64,000 bases of DNA from Clostridiales bacterium. GTDB taxonomy: Bacteria > Bacillota > Clostridia > Lachnospirales > Lachnospiraceae. The position numbers and the translations under genes were made by a program. The notes under the pieces are model-generated. The model ran no database searches, was not told where the DNA came from, and worked only from the letters and a program-made list of their open reading frames with translations. Position 1 is the stretch's first letter; each line of letters begins with the position of its first letter. The stretch covers positions 1 to 64,000 of the forward strand of contig JAAYNM010000090.1 of assembly GCA_012520815.1 (NCBI GenBank), read 5' to 3'. This document shows positions 20,259 through 31,730 of this stretch, in pieces.

Positions 20259-21467
20259 CTATTTGCGTCTCAACAGTTCGCGTTCAAGGGCATCATAGTC
20301 ATAAGAACGCTGTGGGAAGGTGTTAAATCCATTGTTCTTAGTCTTTGGAACTGAAGAAGTATGTGTATTTTTGTTTATGTTTTTAGCGCAGTTGCTGGCC
20401 GCATTATGCTCATCATCAATTTTTTGTAAATCATCAAGTGTTTTAACATTCTTTTTTAACCAACGCTGTAGAATAGAATCTGCATACTTGAAGCTTGGAG
20501 TGTGAATGGCCAAAATAGTTCGATTGCAAGCCTCCACGATAATATCCATAGAGAATCCGTACTCCTTAAGCCATTTGTCTATAAGATTTTTCTCTATAGC
20601 TCCTGGAATCCGTCCGGTTATTCCAAAGGCCTTTAGAACTGGAGTATAAGTTCCTGTATATAGGGAATTGTGTTCCTTTGCTTCCTCAACACAGGTAACA
20701 CCTGAACTTGCCCAATCTAAAGCCACTTTTTCAATGTATCTAAGATTTTTGTGGTTGTTTGATACGCAGTAGTCTATAAGGTATTCAATAAGCTCGATAT
20801 TGAATTTTAAACCATCATAAAAATATAGAATAGTGTTAGTATCAGCAGGGCTAAGAGTCTTACTAAGATAAATCTGAGCTATGTAAAGCAGTTCCTGAAT
20901 GTCGCTATCAGAGGTAAGCTTAGTTAATTCATCAGTTGAAAAACTATGCTTCTTGGCAACTGGAGAAATATCATAGTCTCCTGCTTCTGCTATCTCTTCA
21001 TTAATATTTTTACCAGGGGTGACAACATGAATACCTAGCGGATCAAGGTCTGATGATGTAACTGAGGTTGTATGTATGCTGGAATTATCATGGGCAAGTG
21101 TAGTTTCAGAATTTAAAATAATGGTGTCGTCAGACTTAGTTGGTACATATTTGAATGTAAGAGGAGCATCAGCACGAACATCCTTTAGGGTGATTCTAGT
21201 TAGATGCTTGGCATCGTCGAAACCCAAAGAAATAAGTCCTATTTGTTCCCAATAGGTAAGCGCACGTAAGACATCCTTTTCAGTATATTCAAACACATCG
21301 GCAATATTACTTATAGAAATGTTCATACCACTTCCACAACGGCGTAAAAGGTATAAATAGATCTTGACATATTCACCGTTGGCCTTTGCCATGTATTCAT
21401 CAAGAAAATAATTGGACACAATAGTAACGTCCAATGATGAATTCTTTTCTAATAAAATTGTATTCAT
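20259..21467 (-). CDS. DnaD-domain replication initiation protein
   Basis: MNTILLEKNSSLDVTIVSNYFLDEYMAKANGEYVKIYLYLLRR; DnaD_2-type C-terminal domain; start trimmed from 21695. Confidence 0.88.
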   Translation of the reverse strand: MNTILLEKNSSLDVTIVSNYFLDEYMAKANGEYVKIYLYLLRRCGSGMNISISNIADVFEYTEKDVLRALTYWEQIGLISLGFDDAKHLTRITLKDVRADAPLTFKYVPTKSDDTIILNSETTLAHDNSSIHTTSVTSSDLDPLGIHVVTPGKNINEEIAEAGDYDISPVAKKHSFSTDELTKLTSDSDIQELLYIAQIYLSKTLSPADTNTILYFYDGLKFNIELIEYLIDYCVSNNHKNLRYIEKVALDWASSGVTCVEEAKEHNSLYTGTYTPVLKAFGITGRIPGAIEKNLIDKWLKEYGFSMDIIVEACNRTILAIHTPSFKYADSILQRWLKKNVKTLDDLQKIDDEHNAASNCAKNINKNTHTSSVPKTKNNGFNTFPQRSYDYDALERELLRRK

Positions 21468-21687
21468 AGTTGTCTCTCCTAACGAATCTTTCCATAATGT
21501 TTCCATAGTATAGCACATTTTTTGGGGGATGGGAATAGGTCTTAAGTATGATAAAATCAGTAAATGCGAGTATTTGCCATAAAGTGGAAAATGTGGAAAA
21601 AGCGGATGATTTTTGATATAAAAGCAGAAAAAAATAAAAGTAAAAGGCATAGTAGTCATAAGCACTTTTATAAACGAAAGCAAAAAA

Positions 21688-21744
21688 ATATCCACATAAA
21701 TGATAGGTGTTATAAACCAATCAAATATGTGGATATGTGGATAA
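21688..21744 (-). promoter_or_regulatory. DnaA-box-like sites upstream of dnaD
   Basis: TTATCCACA (complement of 21736-21744), ATATCCACA (complement of 21728-21736) and ATATCCACA on + strand (21688-21696). Confidence 0.5.
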
Positions 21745-21745
21745 G

Positions 21746-23137
21746 TTATTTAGAAAGTAGGTTTTCGCCCACTTTAACAATATCTCCGGCTCCCATAGTT
21801 ATCAACAAATCACCGTTGATACAATTTGTTAATAAAAATTTTGCTATTTCTTCGAATGTAGGGAAGTAGTGGCAGTCAACGCCTAATTTTTTTAATTCAT
21901 TTAGTAGGTCTAAAGAAGTGATGCCAATAGTGTTTTTCTCTCTAGCTGCATAAATATCAGCTAAAATAACTTTATCAGCCAAGGATAATGCTCTGGCAAA
22001 ATCCTTCAAGAATGCGTTTGTACGTGTGTATGTATGAGGTTGGAAAACGCACCAAGTAGTTTTATGAGTATAATTCTTAGCTGTTTTTAAGGTGGCTTCA
22101 ATTTCATTTGGATGGTGAGCATAATCATCGATTACAGTAACACCATTTACCGTACCTTTATATTCAAATCGTCTTTCGGAACCTACACAAGATTTGAGAC
22201 CAGCCTTAATTGTTTCTAGGTCAATTCCCATTGCAAGACCGCAACAAACAGCAGAAAGGGAATTGGTGATATTATGCATACCTGTAACAGATAATTCAAT
22301 TCTTCCATTGGACTCACCATCAATAATTAGGTCATAACTTCCTCTTGCAAACTCATCAAAAGAAATATTTGAGGCAGAGACATAACTTTTGGAAGTATTT
22401 GGGCCAAATGTCATTACCTTGCACTTTAAGTCCTTAATGAAAAAATCAATGTCATCAATATCACTGTTAATTATTAGTACACCATCATCAGGGATAAGTT
22501 CGGCGTATTTCTTAAAGCTGTTGCGGATATCGTCAATATCTTTAAAAAAGTCCATATGGTCTTCACAAACATTGAGGATAACTCCAATGGTTGGGTAGAA
22601 AGATAGGAAACTGTTGGTATATTCACAGGCTTCAGTAATGAATGTATCTGAGTTACCTATACGAATATTACCACCGATAGAATCAAGTACCCCCCCTACC
22701 ATAATAGTAGGATCACTCTTAGCTTCTAATAAAATATGTGAAATCATAGAAGTAGTAGTGGTTTTTCCGTGGGTTCCAGCTACACCAATGGCTGTATTAT
22801 ATTGTTTCATTATAAGTCCTACAAGTTCAGCTCTTGGAATAGCAGGGATATTTAATTCACCAGCACGTATAAGCTCTGGGTTACTTTGATTTACAGCGGC
22901 AGTGTAAACAACAAGCTCAATATCAGGTGTAATATTTTCACTGGAATGTTCATATACTATCTTTGCGCCAAGGGAGGTTAAGTGATTGGTGAGTGGGGAT
23001 TCTCTAGAATCTGAACCAGATATAGCTATTGATTTAGAAAGAAGAATGGTAGCGAGACCGCTCATGCTAATGCCACCGATTCCAATAAAATGTACCTTTT
23101 TTATGTTTGATAAGTTGATATATGAAGTTTTGCTCAT
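21746..23137 (-). CDS. murC: UDP-N-acetylmuramate--L-alanine ligase
   Basis: VHFIGIGGISMSGLA, GVAGTHGKTTTTSM, YAHHPNEIEATL. Confidence 0.97.
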   Translation of the reverse strand: MSKTSYINLSNIKKVHFIGIGGISMSGLATILLSKSIAISGSDSRESPLTNHLTSLGAKIVYEHSSENITPDIELVVYTAAVNQSNPELIRAGELNIPAIPRAELVGLIMKQYNTAIGVAGTHGKTTTTSMISHILLEAKSDPTIMVGGVLDSIGGNIRIGNSDTFITEACEYTNSFLSFYPTIGVILNVCEDHMDFFKDIDDIRNSFKKYAELIPDDGVLIINSDIDDIDFFIKDLKCKVMTFGPNTSKSYVSASNISFDEFARGSYDLIIDGESNGRIELSVTGMHNITNSLSAVCCGLAMGIDLETIKAGLKSCVGSERRFEYKGTVNGVTVIDDYAHHPNEIEATLKTAKNYTHKTTWCVFQPHTYTRTNAFLKDFARALSLADKVILADIYAAREKNTIGITSLDLLNELKKLGVDCHYFPTFEEIAKFLLTNCINGDLLITMGAGDIVKVGENLLSK

Positions 23138-23390
23138 ATTATCCTCCAGTCTCCTAAATTTAATAAGAAAATAATTAAACATTATTATACTACTTGAGCT
23201 GAAATTTGCAAATACATATGAGTAAAAGTTAAGTAAATGCAAATCCCTGTAAAATTATTAAAAAGTACCAAAATATTGCATATCATTATCTGATAACTAT
23301 ATAATTTATATATTTTAGGCACATAAATTAGTTCACTAAATGACTAATATATGATACAATTATTTTATAAACAAACAGCGAGGTGATAAC

Positions 23391-24662
23391 GTGATTAAAA
23401 AAGAGATGATAGCCATGCTTTTGGCTGGGGGACAAGGAAGTCGTTTAGGAGTTCTCACATCAAAAGTGGCAAAACCAGCAGTAGCATTTGGTGGAAAGTA
23501 TCGTATTATTGATTTTCCACTTAGTAACTGTATTAATTCAGGCGTTGATACCGTAGGTGTACTCACTCAGTATCAGCCACTCAGACTTAATACACATATT
23601 GGAATTGGTATTCCATGGGATCTAGATAGAAATATTGGTGGTGTTACAGTGTTACCACCATATGAAAAAAATGGTAATAGTGAATGGTACACAGGTACAG
23701 CAAATGCCATTTATCAAAATATCGGATACATGGAGCAGTACAACCCTGAGTATGTACTTATTTTGTCTGGCGACCATATTTACAAGATGGATTATGAGAT
23801 TATGTTGAATTATCATAAATCCCATGATGCTGATATCACAATCGCATGTATGCCGGTACCTATGGAGGAAGCTAGTAGATTCGGTGTTGTTCTTACGGAT
23901 GATGAAAATAGAATTTCGGAGTTTGAGGAGAAACCAGAACATCCAAGAAGTAACCTAGCATCTATGGGCATTTACATATTTAAATGGTCAGTTTTAAGGG
24001 ATGCATTAATTACACTTAAAGATCAAAAGCAGTGCGATTTTGGTAAGCATATTATTCCATATTGTCACGAAAAGGGCGATAAAGTATTTGCGTATGAGTA
24101 CAATGGATATTGGAAGGATGTTGGTACACTTGGTTCATATTGGGAAGCTAATATGGAACTTATAGACTTGATACCAGTATTTAACCTCTATGAAGAGTTT
24201 TGGAAGATATACACAAATAGTACAACTCTTCCACCCCAGTATATTTCAGATAACAGTAGAATCGACAGAAGCATTATTAGTGAAGGCTGTGATATATATG
24301 GGGAAGTATATAACTCAGTTATTGGTGCAGGAGTTACTATTGGTGCAGGTGCGGTGATAAGAGATTCTATCATTATGCAAAATGTTCAGATTGGTAGTTA
24401 TTGTCGGGTTGACAAGGCTATCATTGCTGACAATGTTACAGTTGAAGAGAATGTCCAAATTGGAGTAGGTGAAGAAGCACCTAGCAAGTTAGATCCAAGA
24501 ATATATTCATTTGGTCTGGCTACTATTGGCGAGAATTCATATGTACCTAAAAATGTTAGGATTGGTAAAAACACAGCCATTGCGGGTATTACCCAGGAGT
24601 GTGATTATCCTGAGGGATTGCTTCCTAGTGGCGAATCTATAATTAAGGCAGGTGATATGTAA
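23391..24662 (+). CDS. glgC: Glucose-1-phosphate adenylyltransferase
   Basis: [40 protein letters not shown]...GDHIYKMDY. Confidence 0.97.
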   Translation: MIKKEMIAMLLAGGQGSRLGVLTSKVAKPAVAFGGKYRIIDFPLSNCINSGVDTVGVLTQYQPLRLNTHIGIGIPWDLDRNIGGVTVLPPYEKNGNSEWYTGTANAIYQNIGYMEQYNPEYVLILSGDHIYKMDYEIMLNYHKSHDADITIACMPVPMEEASRFGVVLTDDENRISEFEEKPEHPRSNLASMGIYIFKWSVLRDALITLKDQKQCDFGKHIIPYCHEKGDKVFAYEYNGYWKDVGTLGSYWEANMELIDLIPVFNLYEEFWKIYTNSTTLPPQYISDNSRIDRSIISEGCDIYGEVYNSVIGAGVTIGAGAVIRDSIIMQNVQIGSYCRVDKAIIADNVTVEENVQIGVGEEAPSKLDPRIYSFGLATIGENSYVPKNVRIGKNTAIAGITQECDYPEGLLPSGESIIKAGDM

Positions 24663-25783
24663 TGAGAGCGATTGGTATTATTTTAGCAGGTGGAAACAAC
24701 AATAAAATGAAAGAACTCTCAACTAAGAGAGCAATTGCTGCTATGCCAATAGCAGGAAGCTATAGAGCGATAGATTTTGCCTTAAGTAATATGTCTAACT
24801 CTAGTATTCATAAGGTAGCAGTACTTACACAGTACAATGCAAAGTCTCTGAATGAACATTTAAGTTCCTCAAAATGGTGGGACTTCGGTAGAAAACAGGG
24901 TGGACTATACGTGTTAACACCATCTATAACAGCTGCTAACGGATTTTGGTACCGTGGAACGGCAGACAGTATTTGGCAGAATATTAATTTTCTTAAGAAT
25001 AGCCATGAGCCATATGTAGTTATTGCTGCAGGCGATGGCATCTATAAGTTAGATTACAATAAAGTATTAGAATATCATATCAAAAAGCAGGCTGACATTA
25101 CTGTGGTATGCAAGAGTATGCCTAATATTACCGATGTAAGCAGATTTGGTCTTGTAAAGATGAATGAAGATAGCAGGATAATTGAATTTGAAGAAAAACC
25201 AATGGCATCAGATTCAACAACAGTTTCTGCAGGCATTTATATTATTAGAAGACGTCAGTTAATCGAACTTATTGAGAAATGCGCAGAAGAGGAAAGACAT
25301 GACTTTGTAAATGATATTTTAGTAAGATATAAGAATATTAAGAAAATCTATGGTTACAAAATGGATAATTATTGGAGTAACATTTCCACTGTGGAATCAT
25401 ATTATAATACAAACATGGCATTTTTAAAACCGGAGGTACGTAACTATTTCTTCAAGGAGTATCCGGACATCTATTCAAAGGTAGACGATATGCCACCTGC
25501 GAAATATAATCCAGGTTCAGATGTTAAGAACAGCCTAGTCTCTAGTGGATGTATTATTAATGGTCAAGTGGAGAATTCCATTCTCTTCAAGAAAGCCTAT
25601 GTTGGAAATAACTGCGTTATTAAGAATTCAATCATTCTCAATAACGTATATATTGGCGACAATACTTATATTGAGAACTGCATTGTAGAAAGTAGGGACA
25701 CAATCAGAGCTAATACAAGACATGTAGGCGAAAATGGTCAAATAAAGATAGTTGTAGAGAGAAATGACCGCTTTGGTCTGTAA
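24662..25783 (+). CDS. glgD: Glucose-1-phosphate adenylyltransferase subunit GlgD
   Basis: GlgC paralog immediately downstream (GIILAGGNNNKMKELSTKRAIAAMPIAGSYRAIDFALSNMSNS), lacking the canonical GGxGSRL. Confidence 0.93.
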   Translation: MRAIGIILAGGNNNKMKELSTKRAIAAMPIAGSYRAIDFALSNMSNSSIHKVAVLTQYNAKSLNEHLSSSKWWDFGRKQGGLYVLTPSITAANGFWYRGTADSIWQNINFLKNSHEPYVVIAAGDGIYKLDYNKVLEYHIKKQADITVVCKSMPNITDVSRFGLVKMNEDSRIIEFEEKPMASDSTTVSAGIYIIRRRQLIELIEKCAEEERHDFVNDILVRYKNIKKIYGYKMDNYWSNISTVESYYNTNMAFLKPEVRNYFFKEYPDIYSKVDDMPPAKYNPGSDVKNSLVSSGCIINGQVENSILFKKAYVGNNCVIKNSIILNNVYIGDNTYIENCIVESRDTIRANTRHVGENGQIKIVVERNDRFGL

Positions 25784-25807
25784 GTGTAATGTGAAAGGGG
25801 ATTTTAC

Positions 25808-26074
25808 ATGCAAATAACAGATGTGAGAATTAGGAAAATAGAAAAAGAAGGAAAGATGAAAGCAGTTGCCTCTATTACTATAGAAGATTGTTTCGTGGTA
25901 CATGACATAAAAATTATAGAAGGTGAGAGAGGATTATTTGTCGCTATGCCTAGTAAACAGGCACCAGACGGTAAATTTAGAGATATTGCACATCCTATTA
26001 ATGCGCAAACTCGAGGTATACTTCAAGAGATTATATTGAATAAATATAATGAAATAGTAGCCGAAAACCTCTAA
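25808..26074 (+). CDS. spoVG: Septation regulator SpoVG
   Basis: [50 protein letters not shown]. Confidence 0.98.
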   Translation: MQITDVRIRKIEKEGKMKAVASITIEDCFVVHDIKIIEGERGLFVAMPSKQAPDGKFRDIAHPINAQTRGILQEIILNKYNEIVAENL

Positions 26075-26120
26075 TGTATTTTTGATACTTGTTACTTAAA
26101 AAATGAAATGAACGTTGATT

Positions 26121-26150
26121 ATTTCCCCCTTGCCTAGGTAAGGGGGAAAT
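26121..26150 (+). terminator. Hairpin downstream of spoVG
   Basis: ATTTCCCCCTT gcctaggt AAGGGGGAAAT; weak T tract. Confidence 0.6.
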
Positions 26151-26190
26151 GTTATTATAAAAACACTATAATACGATATAAGGATAATAT

Positions 26191-26970
26191 ATGAGAGATG
26201 ATAATTACGGAATGAACAATTTTACAAGGAAAGAAAATAAAGATGGGTACAGTGAGTATGTATATAATCAATCACAGTACAACCAATCACAGTATGATCC
26301 ATTATCATACCAATTAGATAGTAGTCGGACTCCTATAGATATGTATAACCGAATTCCTGCACCAAACCAGTATAAAAATATAAAATCAAGGCCTACGGCA
26401 TCAGTGCTTTTAAATATTATTATGGGAATATTTTTATTTTTTGCAATGCTTGTATTGGCACTCAGAATGGGAATATTCTCTGGTGATTCATTCCAGGGAA
26501 TGGTAGGAGATGCTAATATATACGATACGATATTCGATTATGCCACAGAGGATATGGAGATTGCAGTGGCAGGTGATGAGACAAAAGAGGTAATGAAGGG
26601 TGCAATAGATTTTGATGAAGTATTATCAAAGATATCCAATGGAGTAATGGTAATGTTTATATTTATAATAGTGATTGTAGCTGTATTAGCTATAGGTCAG
26701 GTGGCCATAGATAAGAATATTAAAATGTCTCTAGAAGGATTTTGGCATTCAACTCTTCCATCTGGAATTATAATTTTAATACTTGGCGGGTTAGGAAAAC
26801 TTATTTTTATGGCTATAGATAATAGCATGGAAGTATCAAATATAATGTCTGGAATATCAAGCTATATATTTGACCCATTCGTTATTTTAGGTGTAGCATT
26901 AATTGTTATAGCTGTAACATTTAAGGTGGTTTCTGTGCTTATAAAAGAAGAAAAAGATAGGTATTTATAA
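26191..26970 (+). CDS. Hypothetical membrane protein
   Basis: Q/Y/N-rich N-terminus followed by several predicted TM segments; no recognised family. Confidence 0.6.
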   Translation: MRDDNYGMNNFTRKENKDGYSEYVYNQSQYNQSQYDPLSYQLDSSRTPIDMYNRIPAPNQYKNIKSRPTASVLLNIIMGIFLFFAMLVLALRMGIFSGDSFQGMVGDANIYDTIFDYATEDMEIAVAGDETKEVMKGAIDFDEVLSKISNGVMVMFIFIIVIVAVLAIGQVAIDKNIKMSLEGFWHSTLPSGIIILILGGLGKLIFMAIDNSMEVSNIMSGISSYIFDPFVILGVALIVIAVTFKVVSVLIKEEKDRYL

Positions 26971-27007
26971 GAATAAATATCAATTAAGTATAAGTATGTA
27001 TAAAAAC

Positions 27008-27047
27008 AATCCCCTATATATCTAGGTTGCTAGATATATAGGGGATT
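27008..27047. terminator. Bidirectional terminator
   Basis: 17-bp stem AATCCCCTATATATCTA ggttgc TAGATATATAGGGGATT between convergent genes. Confidence 0.75.
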
Positions 27048-27096
27048 TGCTATTTCTTAATGTAATAATTACGCTAAAGTAATAAGTAATTGTTAG

Positions 27097-28116
27097 TTAG
27101 TCAATATCTTTATTAATTGAAAGATCATTAAGAATGTCTGTTAAATCATCCTCTGTAAATATAGGTGTTGTAAAAGTAATTGTGCTCCATAAGTCTTCGT
27201 TTACAGTGATTTTTAAGTCTTTGGATAAATCCTTATAATACTCAATTATTTTTTCTTGTTTCATACTTCTTACTTTATCTTCAATGGCAAGAGTTGTAGC
27301 TTCTTCGTCGTTGGAATTTATGCAGTATACAACAAGATAATTTCCATCTTCTTCAACAATATCGCTTTCACCGGTAGCAAGGGATAGACAAAGGTTTTCA
27401 ACGGCGTCTCCTTCAAAGTCACCCCTTCCCACGTTTCCTTCTGTAGCTTGTATACCATATGCATTGGCTACAGTCTTTATATCTTCGCCAGCCTGCACAC
27501 GCTGTAAGATGGCCTTTGCGGTATCTTTAGGGAAATCAACCATACTATCATTTATTTCTACAGCATACACATGGGATTGTCTCAATTCGGCTTCATCTAC
27601 CGAGAAGTCGTCGTTTTCAAACAACATATCGCAACCCTTATTATAAAATGCTTCTAATTCATATATTTCATAGAGAACATCCTCGGTTGCACCAGTGGCA
27701 GCTAAAACCTTTGGATTACTCTTTAGGTAATTTTCAACATAGCCTTTAATTTCTTCATTGTCCTCATCTGAGAGAGTGGCACCGTGGTCTTTAGCATATT
27801 GTGCTACGACATAGAACATTTTGATACGGTCTACAACTTCCTCTTTTACTAGATCTTGTACAGAAGTTTCGGAACCTTCTTCGTAGGCCATTGACCAATC
27901 AATGTTATATCCGTTAGCTAGATAATAAGCTTCGTAGCTTGCTTGCTGATTGTAGGCATAAAATTTTCCCACATCTAAGCTGATAGTTGTGTCTTCAATA
28001 GTAATGAAAGCAGATGTGTCGTCAGAAGTATCTTTGTCATCACTGCATCCCATAATCATCATGCCGGCAGTAATAATAGAAGTACCAAGGGCAATAATTT
28101 TTTTAAGTTTATTCAT
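27097..28116 (-). CDS. PrsA/SurA-like lipoprotein (peptidyl-prolyl isomerase-type foldase)
   Basis: Lipobox TAGMMIMGCSDD; SHVYAVEIND...AKAILQRVQAGEDIKTVANAYG resembles PrsA/SurA organisation. Confidence 0.8.
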   Translation of the reverse strand: MNKLKKIIALGTSIITAGMMIMGCSDDKDTSDDTSAFITIEDTTISLDVGKFYAYNQQASYEAYYLANGYNIDWSMAYEEGSETSVQDLVKEEVVDRIKMFYVVAQYAKDHGATLSDEDNEEIKGYVENYLKSNPKVLAATGATEDVLYEIYELEAFYNKGCDMLFENDDFSVDEAELRQSHVYAVEINDSMVDFPKDTAKAILQRVQAGEDIKTVANAYGIQATEGNVGRGDFEGDAVENLCLSLATGESDIVEEDGNYLVVYCINSNDEEATTLAIEDKVRSMKQEKIIEYYKDLSKDLKITVNEDLWSTITFTTPIFTEDDLTDILNDLSINKDID

Positions 28117-28206
28117 AATATTTCCTTTCTTTATTTAAGGAGATGTTTCCTCCTTTATTCACAAATAAAAACCTAGTCTAGTATACCACAATTGCCCCAG
28201 ATATTG

Positions 28207-31200
28207 TCAATAAATTATAGACATATTCACAAAGAATTCAGAAAGGAAACTATTAATACTATCAATTCCACCAAAAGGTTTTCTAGGGGTGATAGTAAAA
28301 TATGGAGAGGTACCACTTCCATCAAATTTACATTCATTGGGATATATACTAATAAGCTGTGGAATAGCGGTTACATTTACGGGTGCGTGGTTATACATTG
28401 TCAGCTTAAGAGATTTTTTGCCACCCGAAATTTCAGTAATGTACATCTTGTGGGCAAGTGCTTTAATAAGGGCAATTTTTAGAAGGTTTGTGACTGGCCT
28501 TGGAATCTCACCAAAACGGTCAAGAAGTTCATCTTCCATATCCTCGTATTCACTGGCATTTTCAATGCCTGCAATTCTTCTGTAGACATTAAGCTTTTGA
28601 AGTTCATTTTTAATATATTTTGAAGGGATAAAGGCATCTACATCAATATCCACAACTGTTTCAAAGTCATCCTGCTCCTTAATTTCACCCTTCATAATAA
28701 GGACAGCTTCATTAAGCATTTTACAGTAGAGGTCATAACCTACAGCTTCCATATGACCACTTTGTTCAGCGCCAAGAATATTGCCAGCACCACGAATTTC
28801 TAAATCACGCATTGAAATCTTAAAGCCAGAGCCCAGTTCGGTGAATTCCTTTATGGCGGCGAGACGCTTTTCGGCCACCTCTTTAAGAATTTTGTCTCGC
28901 TTATACATTAGAAATGCGTAGGCAGTTCTGTTGGAACGACCGATACGACCTCTTAACTGATACAACTGAGAAAGCCCTAATTTATCAGCATCGTGGATGA
29001 TCATAGTATTCACATTGGAAATATCTAATCCTGTTTCAATAATGGTAGTAGAGACAAGAACATCAATTTCTCCATTAATGAAATCGTACATGATTTGCTC
29101 AAGTTTGCGTTCGCTCATTTGACCGTGGGCATATTCAATCACAGCGTCGGGAAGTAGTAACTTTAATTGATTAGTTATTTCCTCGATGTTATTGACGCGG
29201 TTATATACATAGTAAACTTGGCCGTTTCTAGCTAGTTCTCTATTAATAGCCTCACGTACTATTTCGAGATTATGTTCCATAACAAAGGTTTGAATAGGAA
29301 CTCTGTCTATAGGAGGCTCTTCCAGAACACTCATATCCCTAATTCCCACGAGGGACATATGAAGGGTACGAGGAATAGGAGTAGCTGTTAGGGTGAGAAC
29401 ATCAACATTTTCCTTGAGTTGCTTGAGTCTTTCTTTGTGGGCAACTCCGAAACGTTGCTCCTCATCTACGATAACAAGCCCTAGATTTTTGAAGCAAACG
29501 TCCTTAGATAATACCCTGTGGGTGCCAATAACAATGTCAACAAAGCCTTTCTTTAACTCTTCGATGGTTTGCTTTTGTCTAGAAGCAGAACGGAAACGGG
29601 ACATAAGCTCAATAGAAATAGGAAAATCTTTCATTCGTTCCACAAAGTTATTGTAATGCTGTCCAGCGAGAATAGTAGTAGGAGCTAAAAAAACTACCTG
29701 CTTGCCATCTTGAACGGCTTTAAATGCAGCACGTATGGCAATCTCTGTCTTGCCATAGCCTACGTCGCCACAAATAAGCCTATCCATAATTTTTGTGCTT
29801 TCCATATCTTTTTTGGTATCATCGATGGCGGTTAATTGATCATCAGTTTCTTCAAATGGAAAAAGCTCCTCAAATTCTCTTTGCCATAAGGTATCGGGAG
29901 AATAGGCAAAACCATTTCTGCTTTGTCTGGCTGCATAGAGCTTTACTAAATCTGCAGCAATATCAGTTACAGCAGATTTAACTCGCTTTTTTGTATTACC
30001 CCACTCTTTTGAACCCAGCTTGTTGAGTTTTGGTTTTTTAGAATCAGCATTTGCATACTTTTGTATCATATCTAAGGAAGTAGCAGGGATATATAGGCTG
30101 CCTCCAGAAGCATATTCTATCTTAATATAATCTTTCTCGGTTTTATCTACAATAATCTTTTCAATGCCTTTGTAAACACCCAGTCCATGATTTTCGTGGA
30201 CTACATAGTCACCAACAGCTAGGTCGGTAAAACTTGCAATTTTTTGTCCGGTATATTTAGTTTTGCTACGTTTTTTCTTATGGGCAGCACCAAAAATATC
30301 TGTTTCAGAAATAACAGCTAGTTTAATGCTAGGGAATTCATATCCACTATGAAGACTACCATAAGAGACCATGATTTCCCCTGAAATAAGTTTGTGGTTT
30401 CTATCTTCGGAGTAAAAGCAGGATAGGTCATAATCATTATTTAGAGAGTCACAAAGTCTCCGTCCACGGGTTCTGGATGCGGAAATGATAAGTACTTTAT
30501 ATCCCTTTGATTTAAACTTCTTTAGATCCTTAACAAGAATTTCCATACTTTTATTAAAGGAATTGATGGTTCTCATTGAAACTGAAAAGATTGAGTGGAT
30601 CTTAAAATTCTTGATGGACTGCTCTAGGGTGGTAAAATGAACAGCTTTTTTATCTGATAATAGACTATAAATGCTCTTGCTGCTGGAAAGAATATTCGCC
30701 TGCCCAGGTAATATGTAGCCCTTCTCTAGACGATTTATCATACTCTCTTTGAATTCAAGCTCTACAGCCTCCATATGTTGGCAAACACGAGGTGTCTCAT
30801 CTATAAAGAATATGGCATCGCCGCCGAAATAATCAAATAGAGAAGAAGTTTCTTTATAAAAATAGTCAATATAACTGTCAATGGATACACTAGAATGAGA
30901 AATGGAAAATTGCTCTAAAAACTCCTTCGTAATTGAATGTATACGATGAGATTCCTCTGTCTTCATAGACTTTCTAAAGGTATCCTCCTGCAAAGCGAGT
31001 GCTGATTTAATGGCAGAAATACCAGCATCAGCCATTTCTTCTGTAAGTATGTATTCGGCAGCAGGTGGGATAGTAACTTTAGAAACATTTTCAATAGAAC
31101 GTTGGCTTTCCATATCAAAAGTTTTAATGGAATCCACTTCATTGTCAAACAGGTCAATTCTGTAGGGAACATCACTTATAAGTGGAAATACGTCAATAAT

Positions 31201-31728
31201 GCTACCACGAATGGCAAATTCACCGGGTGAATATATTTGGTCACTATGACTATAGCCCAAAGATGTGAGTTTCTTTGAGATAGCATCAGTTTCAAGAATA
31301 CTATCCATATCAATGGTGAATATTCCCTGCATAAATAATTCTAATGGAATAAGCTTATCCATTAGACCGCTACCAGTGGTAATAATCGTGGCAGAACCAT
31401 TATAAATGGCTTCCATAGCTTTGATTCTTTCAGTTACCATGAGTTTGCTGGAAATATCAGCATTATAAAAGATAAAGTCTTTAGGAGGAAAATATATGGC
31501 ATCTGGTTCAAAGAACTTTACATTTTCATATAATTCTCGTGCTTTTTGTTCACTAAAAGTAACGATGACCTTAAAACTACATGTAGTACCAATGGCACTA
31601 ATCATGTGGGCTAAACCACCGTCTGTAACACCACAAACTTGCACAGATTCTGCTTTGTGGCTGAATATTTCACTGATGGAAGTAACCGCAGCTAAATCCG
31701 CCAGTGGGGAAGTGAGTAAATCGCTCAT
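28207..31728 (-). CDS. mfd: Transcription-repair coupling factor
   Basis: DRLICGDVGYGKTEIAIRAAFKAVQDGKQVVFLAPTTILA, DEEQRFGV, YQLRGRIGRS; CarD-like KIASFTDLAVGDYVVHENHGLGVY. Confidence 0.98.
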   Translation of the reverse strand: MSDLLTSPLADLAAVTSISEIFSHKAESVQVCGVTDGGLAHMISAIGTTCSFKVIVTFSEQKARELYENVKFFEPDAIYFPPKDFIFYNADISSKLMVTERIKAMEAIYNGSATIITTGSGLMDKLIPLELFMQGIFTIDMDSILETDAISKKLTSLGYSHSDQIYSPGEFAIRGSIIDVFPLISDVPYRIDLFDNEVDSIKTFDMESQRSIENVSKVTIPPAAEYILTEEMADAGISAIKSALALQEDTFRKSMKTEESHRIHSITKEFLEQFSISHSSVSIDSYIDYFYKETSSLFDYFGGDAIFFIDETPRVCQHMEAVELEFKESMINRLEKGYILPGQANILSSSKSIYSLLSDKKAVHFTTLEQSIKNFKIHSIFSVSMRTINSFNKSMEILVKDLKKFKSKGYKVLIISASRTRGRRLCDSLNNDYDLSCFYSEDRNHKLISGEIMVSYGSLHSGYEFPSIKLAVISETDIFGAAHKKKRSKTKYTGQKIASFTDLAVGDYVVHENHGLGVYKGIEKIIVDKTEKDYIKIEYASGGSLYIPATSLDMIQKYANADSKKPKLNKLGSKEWGNTKKRVKSAVTDIAADLVKLYAARQSRNGFAYSPDTLWQREFEELFPFEETDDQLTAIDDTKKDMESTKIMDRLICGDVGYGKTEIAIRAAFKAVQDGKQVVFLAPTTILAGQHYNNFVERMKDFPISIELMSRFRSASRQKQTIEELKKGFVDIVIGTHRVLSKDVCFKNLGLVIVDEEQRFGVAHKERLKQLKENVDVLTLTATPIPRTLHMSLVGIRDMSVLEEPPIDRVPIQTFVMEHNLEIVREAINRELARNGQVYYVYNRVNNIEEITNQLKLLLPDAVIEYAHGQMSERKLEQIMYDFINGEIDVLVSTTIIETGLDISNVNTMIIHDADKLGLSQLYQLRGRIGRSNRTAYAFLMYKRDKILKEVAEKRLAAIKEFTELGSGFKISMRDLEIRGAGNILGAEQSGHMEAVGYDLYCKMLNEAVLIMKGEIKEQDDFETVVDIDVDAFIPSKYIKNELQKLNVYRRIAGIENASEYEDMEDELLDRFGEIPRPVTNLLKIALIKALAHKMYITEISGGKKSLKLTMYNHAPVNVTAIPQLISIYPNECKFDGSGTSPYFTITPRKPFGGIDSINSFLSEFFVNMSIIY

Positions 31729-31730
31729 AT

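Noticed and set aside
21468-21695. N-terminal extension of the DnaD ORF in the ORF track
   Set aside because: Translation is low-complexity hydrophobic and covers the intergenic DnaA-box region; family start fits MNTILLEK at 21467.
26270-26300. Repeat caatcacagtacaaccaatcacagta in the hypothetical membrane protein
   Set aside because: Only a two-unit duplication encoding QSQYNQSQY; not enough to call a functional repeat.
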